A stretch of DNA of 64,000 bases from Filimonas effusa (GTDB lineage: Bacteria; Bacteroidota; Bacteroidia; Chitinophagales; Chitinophagaceae), in contig NZ_SDHZ01000002.1 in NCBI RefSeq assembly GCF_004118675.1, forward strand, positions 1,116,001 to 1,180,000. The letters are read 5' to 3'. Every line of letters starts with the position of its first letter. Position 1 is the stretch's first letter. The translations under genes and the position numbers were made by a program. The notes beneath the pieces were generated by a model. It made no database searches. It was not told the origin of the DNA and saw nothing but the letters and a program-made list of their open reading frames with translations. Positions 61,578 through 64,000 of this stretch are shown piece after piece.

Positions 61578-62360
61578 TTATTTAAACTCGACCAACTTAT
61601 CAGTGGCCGGGTCATATTCGTAAAACAACCTTGTTTCAGAATCAAGGTAAAGCCATTGTATGATATTGGAATGAGTTCCTCTATCAACAGACAGCCCCAG
61701 CACAGTATAGTGCCTGTCATTTTTTTCCATTTCTTCGATAGAGTAAACAAAACCGTTATTTTCAGCATTATGAAGCTGCGCTTTTACAAGCTCCTTTTCA
61801 GAATAAGCGATATAATATTCGACCAGGCGATAAAGATAATCCTTGAAGTCTTCTCCATAGCTTTTCTCTCTGGCATGCCAGTATTTAATAGGCTTGGGAT
61901 TGCTTTTGCGAAAAGCTTCTACTTTTCCATCTTTAATCTTTCTTACGTTCGTAAGCCATTCTGCAAAGTCCAGCCGCTCTCCTTCACCCGCAATCCAGAT
62001 GCTATCCATTTTCCATTTTATCTCCAGGGTATCGCCACGAAGGAAGTTAAGTTTCCCTTCGGGAACATTATCACATACCAGCGACAGAAGCTGGCTGCTT
62101 TTCCTTATAAAACATAACATGTAATCACCATCCCCGCTGAAGTCGACATAGGTTACAGTATCAACAAATATTTTTTCAAGCGGCACTAGCCTGTCCGGCC
62201 TGAGATCGGAAGTATAGAGTTGGTCTTGTGCAGTGTCGGGTTTCGATGCCTGCATCAATCTACTGCTGTCTGCTATTTTTGCCGTATCGGCAGGCATCTC
62301 CTTTGGCAATTCCCTGCAGGAGTAAAGCAGGAGGATCATAGGTACTAGTAGCTTTTTCAT
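61578..62360 (-). CDS. Lipoprotein of unknown function
   Basis: A 260-residue protein with a lipoprotein signal and lipobox LYSC (Cys15). The mature part is a Lys/Asp-rich linker, then a beta-rich domain (VTYVDFSGDGDYMLCFIRK, LEIKWKMDSIWIAGEGERLD) and a C-terminal region with FVYSIEEMEKNDRHYTVLGLS and IIQWLYLDSETRLFYEYDP. No family recognised. It may be co-transcribed with the EEP gene downstream. Confidence 0.8.
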   Translation of the reverse strand: MKKLLVPMILLLYSCRELPKEMPADTAKIADSSRLMQASKPDTAQDQLYTSDLRPDRLVPLEKIFVDTVTYVDFSGDGDYMLCFIRKSSQLLSLVCDNVPEGKLNFLRGDTLEIKWKMDSIWIAGEGERLDFAEWLTNVRKIKDGKVEAFRKSNPKPIKYWHAREKSYGEDFKDYLYRLVEYYIAYSEKELVKAQLHNAENNGFVYSIEEMEKNDRHYTVLGLSVDRGTHSNIIQWLYLDSETRLFYEYDPATDKLVEFK

Positions 62361-62429
62361 TTATAGTCCTGTTTATTATATCGTTCCTTGTCTCCTAAAA
62401 TAAAGAAAATAGGTATAACGAAAACTTTT

Positions 62430-62471
62430 ACCAACAAGAAACCCGCTTTTGACAGCGGGTTTCTTGTTGGT
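62430..62471 (-). terminator. Long perfect terminator-like palindrome
   Basis: An 18-bp perfect stem (62430-62447 with 62454-62471) around TTTGAC. On the plus strand it is followed by GTTTTTT; on the minus strand, which is the direction of the gene that ends at 62477, only a short AAAAGTTTT follows. It probably ends the carbohydrate-binding protein gene. Confidence 0.65.
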
Positions 62472-62476
62472 GTTTT

Positions 62477-64000
62477 TTATAGTTTAATGATCTTGACCGA
62501 GACAGGCACAGCAGTCCCTTCCAGCCGTATGAAGTAGCTTCCGGCAGGAACGCCGCTTATACTTTTAATGATCTTTCTGCTGCCGCCAGGAACTGTCCAT
62601 TGACGCAGTTGTCTGCCGTTCATATCCAATAGTTTTATTGTTCTGAAATTATGGTCTGGCAACTCTATTGTAAGCATCTCTCTTACCGGGTTTGGATACA
62701 CTTTCAGTTGTGCTGTACTATTTAATTTACTATCCTCCGCTTCGGGAGCCACCGCCAGCGTATTCAGGCCTGTAGCCGCAGCAACTGGTTCCGTTGCACA
62801 ATTGTCGAGCGCAAACCAGTTAAACTTAAAGGTGCCCTGGTACACGGCGATGTTAAAGTAAGAGACAGCAGGAAGAGTTACCGTATCAGTAATAGTAGCC
62901 CACTGACCATTGGTATTCGGGATGTTGATAGTGCCATAAACGATGCCGGAATTGTTCAATCTTGCTTTTGCCGGAGCGGTTGTCAACACCCTCAGACTTA
63001 CGTTATATTTCCCTTTTACCGGGATACCCAGATTACTATATCCAAACCATTGATTATAGGCCAATCCTGTCAGGTTCTTTCCACCGCTGGTATCGGTTGT
63101 TGTTTCCAGGGTTGGTGTATTGGAATAGGAGTTAGTGATTTCAGCTTCAATCCTTTTCTTAAAAGTACAACCATAACCAGGAGAAAAGACTGCCGAACCG
63201 GTCAGGCCATCTTTTACAGCGGTAACCTTATAATATCCTGCAGGAGCTCCTGCAGTTACCACACCTATGGAAGACACCGTGTTTCCTTCGCCGGTTACAG
63301 ACCATGTAGCCCCGGTGAATGCAAAGGCGGCCGCATACTGATCAAATCCCTGGGCAGTATATTGCTGCGAAGCGCCAAAGGGCAGGGTTAAACTATCAGG
63401 TACGATCTTAATAGATGCAAGATGCGGCAGTGCCAATACATTAATCTTTGCCTTGCCGAACATACTATTATAATGCGCTTTCACGTAATAAATACCCGGT
63501 GTGTCGCTGGCGGTAATAACGCCCTTGTTATCCATCACACCTCCTTTTGGAAGCACCGACCAGGTAAATGGCAGATCCAACCTGCTGCCGTCGCTTCCAT
63601 AAGCAGCCGCTTTAAATTGCTTGCGTGCGTTTACGAAAACACTGGTGCTATCCGGTGTTACCGTGATATGCGACAGGGAAACCTCGGTAGCCCTTATCAC
63701 CTTCAACCAGTTGAAGTTCCAGCCCGAAGCAGTGGACTGCAGGATAAGCGTTCTCTTGCCACCGGGCAATTGAAAAGGGGCAGATGTTACCGTTGTCCAG
63801 TTTTGCCATCCACCACTTGCGGGAAGATTGATGGTGGTTAACAATGTATCACCAACCATCACCTTAACAGTTGCGGCCGTGTTAACAGCTACCCGAAGCT
63901 GAATGCGGTAACTGCCTGTCCAGGGCGTATTGATATCATATTCCAGAAAGCTGGTGGAGGCGATATAACTAACATTCAATACGCCACTTGTATCCTGTAC
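62477..64000 (-). CDS. Carbohydrate-binding protein with T9SS type A sorting domain (start outside window)
   Basis: About 507 residues are visible, open to the right edge, so the N-terminus lies past 64000. In order: the end of a CBM6-like module (YRIQLRVAVNTAATVKVMVGD to WLKVIRATEV), two Big_2-like Ig domains (about residues 104-265), a second CBM6-like module (KKRIEAEITNSYSNTP to FNWFALDNC), and the type A sorting domain (LKVYPNPVREMLTIELPDH, LLDMNGRQLRQW, GSYFIRLEG). The protein is exported by the type IX system and probably binds or degrades polysaccharide; any catalytic domain would be upstream. Confidence 0.87.
   Translation of the reverse strand, partial: VQDTSGVLNVSYIASTSFLEYDINTPWTGSYRIQLRVAVNTAATVKVMVGDTLLTTINLPASGGWQNWTTVTSAPFQLPGGKRTLILQSTASGWNFNWLKVIRATEVSLSHITVTPDSTSVFVNARKQFKAAAYGSDGSRLDLPFTWSVLPKGGVMDNKGVITASDTPGIYYVKAHYNSMFGKAKINVLALPHLASIKIVPDSLTLPFGASQQYTAQGFDQYAAAFAFTGATWSVTGEGNTVSSIGVVTAGAPAGYYKVTAVKDGLTGSAVFSPGYGCTFKKRIEAEITNSYSNTPTLETTTDTSGGKNLTGLAYNQWFGYSNLGIPVKGKYNVSLRVLTTAPAKARLNNSGIVYGTINIPNTNGQWATITDTVTLPAVSYFNIAVYQGTFKFNWFALDNCATEPVAAATGLNTLAVAPEAEDSKLNSTAQLKVYPNPVREMLTIELPDHNFRTIKLLDMNGRQLRQWTVPGGSRKIIKSISGVPAGSYFIRLEGTAVPVSVKIIKL

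Overview
The window reads as an ordinary chromosomal stretch of a Bacteroidota bacterium, most likely family Chitinophagaceae. This is inferred from type IX secretion (T9SS) cargo with C-terminal sorting domains, a PorP/SprF-like protein, Bacteroidota-type promoters (TTTG, about 20 bases, then TAnnTTTG), a DUF4834 protein, a long purF paralogue and an InfB with a very long low-complexity N-terminus. No rRNA, CRISPR array, prophage or insertion sequence is visible. There is one tRNA gene (anticodon CAT). Most genes lie on the minus strand.

Layout. 1-14.6 kb: the 3' part of lutB, a beta-lactamase-family lipoprotein, comEC-purH, a DegT aminotransferase, a GH10-like hydrolase, a MarR regulator, a radical SAM/SPASM protein, a GH25 lysozyme, then a small methyltransferase, alpha/beta-hydrolase and Crp-like group. 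14.7-17 kb: a secreted protein of unknown function and an AlbA_2-type regulator with a 12-bp tandem repeat. 17-21.7 kb: a surface cluster of PorP/SprF plus three secreted Ig-like or gliding-associated proteins. 21.8-24.9 kb: mnmD, an AlkA-like glycosylase, a small exported protein and obgE. 24.9-29.4 kb: phenylacetate degradation genes paaA-B-C-D-G-Y, led by a promoter with palindromes. 29.4-35.8 kb: an outer-membrane protein, Rieske protein, hflX, a second outer-membrane protein, a lone receiver, and a tight four-gene unit (unknown protein with a C-terminal CPxxCG motif, a multi-pass membrane protein, a histidine kinase and a LuxR-type regulator). 35.9-45.3 kb: an aminotransferase, a MurG-like glycosyltransferase, SixA-like phosphatase, PurF-like enzyme, an FMN reductase/YceI/YceI/MarR block, and surA. 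45.4-50.7 kb: the rimP-nusA-infB operon with a consensus promoter and a terminator-like hairpin in its short leader. 50.7-64 kb: a structured GC-rich intergenic element, DUF4834, a small lipoprotein, a HAD hydrolase, a PepSY membrane protein, tRNA, T9SS cargo, a collagen-like protein with thirteen 36-bp repeats, an EreA/ChaN-like secreted protein, a LOG-family protein, an EEP hydrolase, a lipoprotein and the 3' part of a carbohydrate-binding T9SS protein.

The points most worth following are the four-gene signalling unit with the unnamed CPxxCG family and its upstream array of GTG-N5/6-CAC sites, the leader hairpin of rimP-nusA-infB, the MarR/YceI operators (one overlaps the -7 element, with an almost leaderless GTG start), the tRNA with an altered T-loop, the 99-nt structured element upstream of rimP, and the collagen-like surface protein. 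Most remaining genes are conserved housekeeping or recognisable families. Residue positions marked 'about' are estimates, and no database search was possible.
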